Source: an uncultured Variovorax sp. (GTDB lineage Bacteria > Pseudomonadota > Gammaproteobacteria > Burkholderiales > Burkholderiaceae). From it: 5,995 nt of DNA. Each line of letters begins with the position of its first letter. Position 1 is the first letter of the stretch. The notes beneath the pieces are model-generated. The model did not search any database. It saw nothing but the letters and a program-made list of their open reading frames with translations, and was not told the origin of the DNA. The stretch covers positions 1 through 5,995 of the forward strand of contig CAMLCW010000322.1 in the NCBI GenBank assembly GCA_946478645.1, written 5' to 3'. Both the position numbers and the translations under genes were made by a program. Of the stretch, positions 1 to 5,695 are shown one piece after another.

Positions 1-164
1 GGCACGAAAGCCAGCAGCCATGCCAGGTTCTTGGTCACGATGAACGACTCGGCGGTGACCACCACATTGAACATCATCGCCGAGTAGGTGACGCCCCAGA
101 CCATCGAGGTTCGCGTCATCCCGACGAAGAGCGTGTCCGCGACAAGGCCCTGGTTGCGGTCCAT
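1..164 (-). CDS. virB3: VirB3-family type IV secretion inner-membrane protein (3' end outside window)
   Basis: This is the first 54 codons of a VirB3-family protein, a small inner-membrane subunit of the type IV secretion (conjugation) machine that works with the VirB4 ATPase in pilus assembly. The N-terminus contains the family's characteristic short signature: residues LFVGMTRTSM followed by WGV, then a hydrophobic stretch rich in M, F, V and a 'VTKNL' segment before another hydrophobic run cut by the window edge. The usual proline of the 'LFxGxTRPxM' signature is a threonine here. The ATG at 164 is chosen because it puts the signature about 11 residues from the start, as in known homologues; a weak Shine-Dalgarno (GGCGAG) lies 6 nt upstream. 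The start codon is 16 nt after the stop of the VirB2-like gene, so the two are almost certainly one operon. The identification rests on short sequence but fits the neighbour. Confidence 0.87.
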   Translation of the reverse strand, partial: MDRNQGLVADTLFVGMTRTSMVWGVTYSAMMFNVVVTAESFIVTKNLAWLLAFV

Positions 165-180
165 GGCTGTCTCGCCTGCG

Positions 181-654
181 TCAGACGCCGAACATGCCGC
201 GGATCCACGAGACGATCTGCGGCCCGCCGAAAACAAGGACGGTGCCGATCACGACGCCGACCATCCACCACCAGCTGATCCGGCCGAACCAAGCCATCAC
301 GCCCGCGACCATGACCGCGACGGCGGCAAGTGGCGTCAGTATCGCGACGAGCTGTGTCTGTGTTGCAGCGGCACCTGTGGCGAACGGACTGCCCGCGAAT
401 GCGAGATGCGGCACGAGCACCGTGCAGGCCGAACATCCGCGAAGGATGCGCTGCCACGAACGCGCTCGGCCGACCGGATGCGCAGCCTCAGCTGCGCCGG
501 ACAAAGAACGACGGTTGCGCGACGGCCTTTCGGGTTGCCGTACCTGTTGAGAGCGCGCGGCCGCCGCGAGAAGCGCGCCGCAAGGCGCAGGATAGTGCGC
601 GCGTCGGGGGAATGGGGCGGCACTGCAGGCAGGGGGACGGGACGGGACGGGCAT
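181..654 (-). CDS. virB2: VirB2/TrbC-family conjugative pilin, with long N-terminal leader
   Basis: The 157-aa product ends in a typical VirB2/TrbC pilin: a signal-peptidase-like site (HLAFA before GSPF, about residue 87), a short alanine/threonine-rich segment, then two hydrophobic helices (about 103-122 and 129-146) separated by a WFGRISWWW loop, and a short basic tail. In this family the mature subunit is stored in the inner membrane and polymerised into the conjugative pilus. The ATG at 654 has a strong AAGGAG 9 nt upstream, inside the last codons of the preceding gene, and starts 6 nt after that gene's stop, which indicates operon coupling. With this start the region before the cleavage site is about 87 residues, much longer than usual, and its first 50 residues are Pro/Arg/Ala-rich and not signal-like. 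A TTG at 504 (residue 51) would give a normal leader but has no visible ribosome binding site. Pilin identity is secure; the start is less so. Confidence 0.86.
   Translation of the reverse strand: MPVPSRPPACSAAPFPRRAHYPAPCGALLAAAARSQQVRQPERPSRNRRSLSGAAEAAHPVGRARSWQRILRGCSACTVLVPHLAFAGSPFATGAAATQTQLVAILTPLAAVAVMVAGVMAWFGRISWWWMVGVVIGTVLVFGGPQIVSWIRGMFGV
634..651. repeat. GGGAC pentanucleotide tandem repeat at the 5' end of virB2
   Basis: Three exact tandem copies of GGGAC (634-648) followed by GGG lie within the first eight codons of the VirB2-like frame, on the minus strand encoding VPSRP. A five-base unit is not a multiple of three, so gain or loss of a unit would shift the frame if translation begins at the ATG at 654. 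The copy number is low, so slippage may be infrequent. Confidence 0.7.
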
Positions 655-660
655 TCGGAG

Positions 661-1146
661 CTACTCCTTGCGGTCATCGGAAACCGGCGATGCTGCGGCG
701 CCACCACGACGGGAATGGCCGTACACATCCCACCACGCCGGCCGCGGAGATCCGGCCGGCGCGCGCGTGCGCGCTGGCGCTTCCCTTGTGGTGGGCATCG
801 AACCCTCGGCGGCAGCGGCGATCTCGCGCCCGAGCGCCACGGTGTCGCGCACGGCGCGCAGACGCTGCGCCTCGGCCTCCTGTGCGCCCACCGCGTCCCC
901 TGCCGCAAGACGTTCGGCCCTGCGCTGCACGAGCTGCGTCGCGAGCGCTTCGGTGCGAGCAAGTTCGTGGCGCAGGATGCGAATCCGCTCGTCGTCGCGC
1001 GATGCCTGCATGGATGCGTCCACCGCCGATGCCACCTCGGACCGGGCGGGTACGACGAGGAGGGCGATAGCCAGGCAAGCGGCCAGTGGCAGCCATACCG
1101 ACGGCTTCGTCGGCTTGGCGGTGCGGTGCAGCTCCCGAGCTTGCAT
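661..1146 (-). CDS. unknown exported coiled-coil protein, first gene of the T4SS operon
   Basis: This is a 161-aa protein I cannot assign to a named family. It starts with a basic N-terminus (residues 1-15) followed by a hydrophobic segment (about 17-33), consistent with a signal peptide or membrane anchor. Residues about 52-113 are rich in E, R, A, L and Q with leucine spacing typical of an amphipathic helix or coiled coil. The C-terminal third (about 118-161) is Pro/Ala/Arg-rich and probably disordered, with a 'PAWWDVYG' patch. The ATG at 1146 is preferred over an upstream one at 1221 because TGGAG lies 8 nt before it and it places the hydrophobic segment near the N-terminus. It overlaps nothing and its stop is 6 nt before virB2, so it is likely a periplasmic or membrane accessory of the transfer apparatus. 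It occupies the position where virB1 (lytic transglycosylase) often lies, but no transglycosylase motif is visible. Confidence 0.68.
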   Translation of the reverse strand: MQARELHRTAKPTKPSVWLPLAACLAIALLVVPARSEVASAVDASMQASRDDERIRILRHELARTEALATQLVQRRAERLAAGDAVGAQEAEAQRLRAVRDTVALGREIAAAAEGSMPTTREAPARTRAPAGSPRPAWWDVYGHSRRGGAAASPVSDDRKE

Positions 1147-1406
1147 GGCGAATGCTCCAGTCAGTGCGGTGCAGCGCCGTGGGCCGCTGCGACGAACAAT
1201 CTGAACGAAGACGCGATGCATGCCGGTCCCGAAGCGGAGGGCCGCGTCATCCGGAGCCCGCAGGCATGTCTTCGATGCTTTGGATGGGCGGCATGTTAGG
1301 ACTGCGCGCCAGCGGTGCCACTATCAAAGTTGATAGTGGCTCGTGCGCGGGTCATCGGCTACATCACAGGAGGAAATCGTCCCCGATCGTCGAACGGAGG
1401 TCATGG
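1147..1406. promoter_or_regulatory. divergent intergenic control region between T4SS operon and parAB
   Basis: These 260 bases separate the minus-strand transfer operon from plus-strand parA and must hold the promoters of both. A possible minus-strand promoter is GTGGCA (plus 1316-1321) and TAACAT (plus 1293-1298) with a 17-nt spacer; its -35 box overlaps the left arm of the palindrome at 1317-1340. On the plus strand TTGATA (1330-1335), inside the right arm, matches a -35 box at five of six positions but has no convincing -10 at the usual distance. An AGGAGG at 1368-1373 is followed by no start codon, whereas GGAGG at 1396-1400 serves parA. Box assignments are inference from consensus; the divergent arrangement is directly seen. 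Confidence 0.6.
1317..1340. promoter_or_regulatory. perfect inverted repeat, probable operator
   Basis: Two perfect 11-nt arms, GCCACTATCAA and TTGATAGTGGC, flank a 2-nt AG spacer. The inner part is AT-rich within a GC-rich region, typical of a dimeric repressor site. There is no T-run on either side, and it lies 5' of genes in both directions, so a terminator is unlikely. It overlaps candidate promoter boxes on both strands. It does not match the KorB operator consensus or the canonical chromosomal parS, and I see no second copy in the window. Candidate binders are the KorB-like ParB or an HTH protein encoded elsewhere on the element; this is inference. Confidence 0.75.
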
Positions 1407-2216
1407 ATGGGCGTGATCGTCTTCAGCAACCAGAAGGGCGGGGTCGGCAAGTCGACCCTCAGCGTGCTGTACGCGCACTGGCTCGCCGAACGGCAGGCCA
1501 TGCGGGTGTGCTTGGTCGACCTGGACACCCAGTGCAACAGCTCGAAGTCGCTCAGTCGGTTCGCAAGCGGCGTGGAGGCCCGTGCGTTGTTTTCACGCGA
1601 GCCCCTCGCCTGGTCGAGGCCGGAGGCTTCCGGCATCACGCTGCTCGGCGGGAGCAAGGCGCTCGCGGATGTCGAGCTGTCCGAGCCGGGGATGGTCATC
1701 CCCGCGTTCTGCGGGCACGTCGCCGCGCTCGGTCAGGTCTTCGACTGGGTGGTGATCGATACACCGCCCGCGCTGGGCCTGCGCATGAGCGCTGCACTCA
1801 TTTCGGCCGACAGCGTGCTTTGTCCGATCGAGCTCGAGGAGTACAGCATCGACGGCGTCACCGACATGCTCAGGACCGTCTTCGGCGTGCAGCGGCGCTA
1901 CAACCCGCGGCTGCGGCTTGCGGGCATCGTGGCGAACCGCTTCAATCCGCATTCCGTACGCCAGAGGGCGGCGCTGCAGGAACTCGTATCGAACTACACC
2001 GAGTTCGTGCTGCCGGCGAAGATCTCCACGCGATCGGCCATTCCCGAAGCGCTCGCCGAGGGCCTTCCAGTCTGGAGGCTCGCAAAGAGCTCGGCGCGGG
2101 AATCCGGCGCGGAGCTGCTCATGGTGTTCGACCTGCTCTGGCAGCGCATCGCAGGCCCGTGTTCGGCGCAGCCCGACATGCGACCGCGCGCACACGGCGA
2201 AGGAGATGTGCTGTGA
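1407..2216 (+). CDS. parA: ParA-family partition ATPase (IncC-like)
   Basis: This 269-aa ParA/MinD-type ATPase drives segregation of the replicon together with the following ParB. All diagnostic motifs are present: deviant Walker A KGGVGKST at residues 10-17 (with the signature lysine K10), the A' motif LVDLDTQCNSS (36-46), and Walker B 'WVVIDTPP' (114-121), followed by the conserved PIELEEYSIDG segment (140-150). There is no N-terminal HTH extension; the Walker A box begins almost at the N-terminus, so this is the short type Ib-like or chromosomal/IncC short form that does not autoregulate by its own DNA-binding domain. The ATG at 1407 is chosen because GGAGG sits 6 nt upstream; another ATG at 1403 is out of frame. 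The stop overlaps the parB start, so the pair is translationally coupled. Residues 251-269 form a polar tail outside the core fold. Confidence 0.97.
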   Translation: MGVIVFSNQKGGVGKSTLSVLYAHWLAERQAMRVCLVDLDTQCNSSKSLSRFASGVEARALFSREPLAWSRPEASGITLLGGSKALADVELSEPGMVIPAFCGHVAALGQVFDWVVIDTPPALGLRMSAALISADSVLCPIELEEYSIDGVTDMLRTVFGVQRRYNPRLRLAGIVANRFNPHSVRQRAALQELVSNYTEFVLPAKISTRSAIPEALAEGLPVWRLAKSSARESGAELLMVFDLLWQRIAGPCSAQPDMRPRAHGEGDVL

Positions 2217-3139
2217 GTACGCCCGGCGGACTGGATTTCAGCAAGCTCGCGCAGTTCAAGGCCGGCGATCTCCTGGCAGAGGCGGCGCTGGCGCACGAGG
2301 GCGCGCCGATGCAAGTTCCCGTGTCGCTGATCGATTTCGATCCGTCACAGCCGCGGCGCACGGTGGATGTGCAGACGCTCGCCGAGCTTGCGGAGTCGAT
2401 CCGCACGCATGGCGTGCTGGAGCCGGTGTCGCTGCGGCGTTCGCACCACACGGCCGGACGGTACGTCGTCAATCGCGGCGAGCGGCGCGTGCGCGCGGCG
2501 CTCAGTGCAGGTCTGACGTTGATCCCCGCGTTCATCGACGCGCGCATCGATCCGTACGCCCAGGCCGCAGAGAACCTGCACCGCGAGAACATGTCGCCCT
2601 TCGACCTCGCGCGCTTCATCGCCGAGCGCGAGCGCGAGGGCCACACGCGCGCAGAGATCGCGCGCAGGCTCAACAAGCCGCGGTCCTTCATTTCCGAGGC
2701 GGCGGCACTGATCGAAGCGCCTGCGGAGGTTCGCTCGGTCTTCGACGCGGGCCGCGTCGGAACCGATCTGCGGGTGCTCTATCAGCTTTCCCTGGCAGCA
2801 AGGACCAACCCGGACAAGGCCGCGGCACTGCTCCAGGGCAGTGGACCCATCACGCGCGGCACGGTGGAGGCATTGCTCGAGCGCACGCGTGGCGGCCGGC
2901 CGTTCCAGCCGTCGCTGCCGGCAACCAATGTCCCCATCCGGGGCGCTCATGCGAGCAGTGGCGGCCGCACGGTGCTGGTGGTCGAACACAAGGGCCGGCG
3001 CGGAACGCTCAGGCTCAAGGCCCGCGACAACGACATGGCAGAGGTCCGCTTCGGCGATGGCTCCAGCGACTGCGTGAGGCTCCACGAACTGCGGCTCGTA
3101 TGCTGGGCTACGGAAGAACAGTCGTTGCCGCGGCCGTGA
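2213..3139 (+). CDS. parB: ParB/KorB-like partition protein and probable transcriptional repressor
   Basis: This 308-aa ParB-family DNA-binding protein partners the upstream ParA. An N-terminal ParB/sulfiredoxin-like domain spans about 34-125, with the GERR box (89-92) and the ENLHREN box (120-126), the nucleotide-binding motifs of ParB CTPases. An HTH follows (about 145-166, TRAEIARRLNKPRSFISEAA) and then an all-helical region to about 225. After a proline-rich linker (about 229-245), residues 250-298 (TVLVVEHKGRRGTL ... VRLHELRLVCW) look like the SH3-like dimerisation domain of KorB, the IncP-plasmid protein that serves both partition and global repression. The GTG start at 2213 overlaps the parA stop by four bases and has AAGGAG 7 nt upstream. 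The N-terminal 'GLDFSKLAQF' segment resembles the leader by which such proteins contact ParA. No KorB-consensus operator was found here, so its site is unknown. Confidence 0.96.
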   Translation: MSTPGGLDFSKLAQFKAGDLLAEAALAHEGAPMQVPVSLIDFDPSQPRRTVDVQTLAELAESIRTHGVLEPVSLRRSHHTAGRYVVNRGERRVRAALSAGLTLIPAFIDARIDPYAQAAENLHRENMSPFDLARFIAEREREGHTRAEIARRLNKPRSFISEAAALIEAPAEVRSVFDAGRVGTDLRVLYQLSLAARTNPDKAAALLQGSGPITRGTVEALLERTRGGRPFQPSLPATNVPIRGAHASSGGRTVLVVEHKGRRGTLRLKARDNDMAEVRFGDGSSDCVRLHELRLVCWATEEQSLPRP

Positions 3140-3779
3140 ACGCGAATGTCGCCGCGAAAATGTGAACTTATTCCTTCTTTATCTGCGGACTCCCACTTAC
3201 AGTCGCCCCATGAGGAAAAGACGGGTCCACATGCTCTCGCTGATCGCCGAGCTCAAGACATTGCAGTGCCACGCAAACCATGGTGGTCGGATCACGGCGC
3301 CGCCGCCCGACAACGGAGACGAGCAAGAGGCGCCGAGTCGTGGGGACGCATCGAGGGAGCGTCGAGATTCACTGGCGACCGGCGCCGGTTGCAATTCCAA
3401 CTGAGCGCGCTTTGATGCGCCATCCCGCGTGCATCGGCATCTCTGCCCGGCCGCGCCTCTCCCTCGCCGAACCAGATCTCGCTTGCCAATGCACTCAAGC
3501 CTCTACAGGGGCTGGACATTCAGTCTGCTGCTGAACCTGATGCCGGCGTGCGCGGCCGGGATCGAGCAGATGCTGCGCCCGCATGCAATTGCCTGATGCG
3601 GCCGCAGGCGCATGTCCACCAGGAAGCGGTTGCCTTCCGGCCGGGCGCGCCTGACGTCCCTCCTCGTTGACCAGAGAAGCTCGTGCCGAGCGTGGGCTCG
3701 CGAAGCAACCACAGCCTGCGCCTGGCTGACCGCCTCCTGAGCCGCGAAGGGGCAATTGCCCTGGAATGGGCGAGATCTC
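3140..3779. other. 640-base stretch with no defensible gene; possible coding relics
   Basis: No frame here has good coding character, a ribosome binding site and recognisable motifs together. On the plus strand a short frame runs to 3404 with possible starts at 3162, 3210 and 3231; the product starting at 3231 is 57 aa, begins MLSLIAELKTLQCH and turns into low-complexity polar sequence, with no good ribosome binding site. On the minus strand, about 3503-3760 reads as a protein-like segment (AAQEAVSQAQAVVASR ... EGNRFLVDMRLRPHQ) but lacks an ATG start and loses character after about 3590, as expected of a decayed gene. A 12-bp palindrome GGGCAATTGCCC lies at 3750-3761. A TACAGT at 3198-3203 could be a -10 box but has no matching -35. 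No clear terminator follows parB. Confidence 0.5.
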
Positions 3780-4052
3780 CTATCGCGCCGCCGCCATGGT
3801 CCGCAGCTCCTTCTTGTACCGCTTCATCAAGGAGCTCATGAGTTCCGGGGGGTCCACCTCGAGCCCGTTGCACAAGGAGACAAGACTCGTCAATGAAGGG
3901 CTGGTCGTCGCCGTCTCCAACTTGGCAATGAATGTGCGATTGAGGCCCGAGGCAAAGCCGAGTTCCTCCTGATTGAAGCCGCGCGCTGCCCGCCGAGCCT
4001 TCAGCTCAGCCGCAAAGGCCTTCAGCAGTGCGGGATCCTGCGTCGATCGCAT
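3780..4052 (-). CDS. small XRE-family HTH transcriptional regulator
   Basis: This 90-aa protein consists of a single Cro/C1-type helix-turn-helix domain. Residues about 9-71 carry the family pattern: 'LKARRAARGFNQEELGFASG' (helices 1-2), 'LNRTFIAKLETATTSPSL' (the recognition helix and the E-x-G-like turn, with A instead of G), then LVSLCNGLEVDPPEL (helices 4-5). A basic tail KRYKKELRTMAAAR follows. There is no sensor or dimerisation domain, so it resembles element-encoded regulators or antitoxin-type XRE proteins, but no toxin gene can be recognised beside it. The ATG at 4052 places the HTH at the usual distance; only a weak GGCGAG precedes it by 9 nt. It is divergent from the HTH-cupin regulator, with the AT-rich patch around 4068-4106 upstream of its start. 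The DNA-binding role is firm; its target is unknown and could be the palindrome at 1317-1340 or its own promoter. Confidence 0.87.
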   Translation of the reverse strand: MRSTQDPALLKAFAAELKARRAARGFNQEELGFASGLNRTFIAKLETATTSPSLTSLVSLCNGLEVDPPELMSSLMKRYKKELRTMAAAR

Positions 4053-4206
4053 GCGACGAATCTCGCCGCATAGACCTATTTATGCACCCGCTTTTATGGT
4101 ACACAATGAGTGCGTTCCTGTTCTTGAAGCTTGCAGTGGATCGGCTCGAACGCGCCTGCCTCGACCGCCGAGACCCAGAGTTCCTTTTTGCTGTCAACGA
4201 CTCCGA
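4053..4206. promoter_or_regulatory. divergent intergenic region between two XRE regulators, with AT-rich patch
   Basis: The stretch at about 4068-4106 is clearly AT-rich compared with its surroundings and is the likely promoter of the minus-strand XRE gene. Reading the minus strand, TTGTGT (plus 4101-4106) is followed after 17 nt by ATAAAT (plus 4078-4083), a weak sigma-70-like pair. TTTATG occurs twice (4079-4084 and 4093-4098), 14 nt apart, and GCATA/TATGC arms (4068-4072, 4081-4085) form a short dyad; either could be a regulator half-site. Box calls are consensus matching only. The rest (4107-4206) has no promoter I can name, and it contains a minus-strand frame ending at 4094 that reads somewhat like protein. 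Confidence 0.45.
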
Positions 4207-4878
4207 ATGCCGCGCCGACAAGTCGCCTCACCTCTGCCGACGGTCCGCCCCCTTTGGCTGCCGGTCGCGGTGACGCATGTTCAGCCGAGGCAATCCGACG
4301 CTGTCGTTCGCAGCGAGTCCGCACTACGCATTGGCGCCCAGGTGAGGGCGCTGCGCATGGCCGCCAAGGTGTCTGGCGGCAGATTGGCGCGGGCCTGCGG
4401 GATATCTTCCTCGATGCTCTCGCGCATCGAACGCGGTCTGGTCTGTCCCTCGGTGGAAACTCTGGAGCGTCTCGCGCACGGCCTGCACGTGCCGACGTCG
4501 CGCTTCTTCAGCGACCAAGGCCGGCGCACGGACTTCTGCCACGTACGGGCCGGTCGTGGCGTTCTTGTAGAGCGCATCGGCGCGGTGGCGCACTACCGCT
4601 ATGAGTTGCTGGGGCATCTGCTGTCGGGCAACCTGTTCGTGGAACCCTACCTCGTCACGCTGCTGCCCGGCGCCGATCCCTACGTGACCTTCCAGCACCC
4701 GGGCCTGAAGTTCCTGTACTTCCTGTCCGGGGAGGTCAGCTATCGCTACGGCGCCAAGGTGGTCGACGTGAGGGCAGGGGACGCGCTTCTGTTCGATGCT
4801 ACGGCAATGCACGGGATCGAGGTGATTCAGACCCACCCGGCTTCCTATCTGTCGGTGGTGTTCACGCTGCGGGAGTGA
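4207..4878 (+). CDS. XRE-family transcriptional regulator with C-terminal cupin sensor domain
   Basis: This is a two-domain regulator of 223 aa from the ATG at 4207. Residues about 41-101 are a Cro/C1 HTH: LRIGAQVRALRMAAKVSGG, 'LARACGISSSMLSRIERGLVCPSVETLERLA', ending HVPTSRFF. Residues about 146-216 are a cupin_2 barrel with the HPGLKFLYFLSGEVSYRYG and DVRAGDALLFDATAMHGIEV blocks. In this family the cupin is thought to bind a small ligand or metal and tune HTH binding, often controlling adjacent metabolic or transport genes. The start is uncertain: neither ATG 4207 nor GTG 4270 (202 aa, nearer the usual length) has a good Shine-Dalgarno, and the first 25 residues from 4207 are Pro/Arg/Val-rich. 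The gene is followed by a decayed fic-like gene, so its original target is unclear; the next intact start is at 5942. Confidence 0.88.
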   Translation: MPRRQVASPLPTVRPLWLPVAVTHVQPRQSDAVVRSESALRIGAQVRALRMAAKVSGGRLARACGISSSMLSRIERGLVCPSVETLERLAHGLHVPTSRFFSDQGRRTDFCHVRAGRGVLVERIGAVAHYRYELLGHLLSGNLFVEPYLVTLLPGADPYVTFQHPGLKFLYFLSGEVSYRYGAKVVDVRAGDALLFDATAMHGIEVIQTHPASYLSVVFTLRE

Positions 4879-4961
4879 GAGGGGCAGGGCTGCGTCCGGA
4901 GATGGCGTGTCGACCGCTTCCGTTTGCATACCGCTGATTTGCAGCGTCCTTTTCCGCAGAG

Positions 4962-5695
4962 AACGTGGTAGAGCCCACCTGGCGCTACGACCTGCCTGTG
5001 TAGGCCGAGCCCTTAGCAAGGTCAGCCGCGCCTAGGGCAAATTGCTCGGGCGCCTGGCCGACGTGGGATTGGCGCCGCGCGGTCAAGCCACCTTGCCGCG
5101 CGGACCGAGGAAGCCAAGACCAGCGAACTCCTAGACGAGGTGCTCGACGTCGATCCGCGCGCTCGTCCCTCGCGGCGCGGACGCGCCGGTGGACGGGCCT
5201 GTTCGGCCGGGTTTTCGGGCATGAACAGGATCGCCATCGGCAAGTGGCGCGTCGATGCGGAGGGACCATCGCCCGCGCCGACGGCAGCCCGCAGCGCTTC
5301 TACAGTCTCTCGGCGCTGATCCAGCGCGAGCGCAGGCAGTACTACGACAGGCTGGAGCGTGCGCAGAATCGCACGCTCGACGTGACCGCATGGCTGGCGT
5401 GGTTCCTCGGCACACTGCACCGAGGCCTTCGCCACTGCGCAGATCACGCTGGACGGCGCGCTGGTCAAGGCGCACTTCTGGCAACGCTGGGCGGGAATGC
5501 CGTTGAACGAACGGCAGGTGAATTTGTTCAACCGACTGCTCAACGGTTTGAGGGCAAGCTCACCAGCAGCAAGCGGGCCGCTTCGCCAAGTGCCCGCCTG
5601 CCTCCGCGCTGCGTGATTGGACGCAGCTGCTGGCATTGGGCGTGCTGAAGAAATCACCCGGCAGCGGGCGTAGCGCCGGCTACGAGCTGTCGCGC
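4962..5695 (+). pseudogene. decayed Fic/DUF4172-type gene lacking its active site
   Basis: Fic proteins of this type have an N-terminal DUF4172 domain, a central Fic fold whose HPFxxGNGR motif transfers AMP to target proteins, and a C-terminal winged-helix-like region. Fragments of all parts except the catalytic core can be read, in the right order but in changing frames: PTWRYDLP (4974-4997), then GKLLGRLADVGLA (5036-5074), TEEAKTSELLDEVLDVD (5104-5154), MNRIAIGKWRVDAEGP (5221-5268), then directly ARADGSPQRFYSLSALIQRE (from 5271), AQITLDGALVKAHFWQRWAG (from about 5437), FEGKLTSSK (5547-5573), FAKCPP (5582-5599) and ALGVLKKSPGSGRSAGYEL (to about 5690). In-frame stops occur at 5001 and 5033. 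The jump at about 5268 removes the segment that would hold the catalytic motif. The last fragment reads on without a stop to 5881. Assignment of the fragments is from family knowledge and is confident; exact ends are approximate. Confidence 0.9.

Noticed and set aside
88..1299. 403-codon open frame on the plus strand across the T4SS genes
   Set aside because: Arg/His/Cys-rich translation without motifs; it is antisense to the VirB2, VirB3 and coiled-coil genes, which have ribosome binding sites and recognisable sequence.
1317..1340. Palindrome read as a rho-independent terminator
   Set aside because: AT-rich core, 2-nt spacer and no T-run, and it lies upstream of genes on both sides.
1343..2212. 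Long upstream extension of the parB frame overlapping parA
   Set aside because: High-GC shadow frame; parB has its own GTG with AAGGAG 7 nt upstream and the extension translates to low-complexity Arg/Ala/Gly sequence.
1918..3165. 415-codon plus-strand frame across parA/parB
   Set aside because: Arg-rich, motif-free shadow of the parB gene in another frame.
3750..3761. GGGCAATTGCCC palindrome as a terminator or operator
   Set aside because: No loop or T-run, so not a terminator. A related GCAATTGC at 3585-3592 is probably chance; left as a note in the region entry.
3973..4206. N-terminal extension of the HTH-cupin gene back to 3973
   Set aside because: It would overlap the oppositely oriented XRE gene and is not needed for the HTH or cupin domains.
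3780..4324. HigBA-like toxin-antitoxin pair
   Set aside because: The 90-aa XRE protein could be an antitoxin, but no toxin sequence is recognisable on either side.
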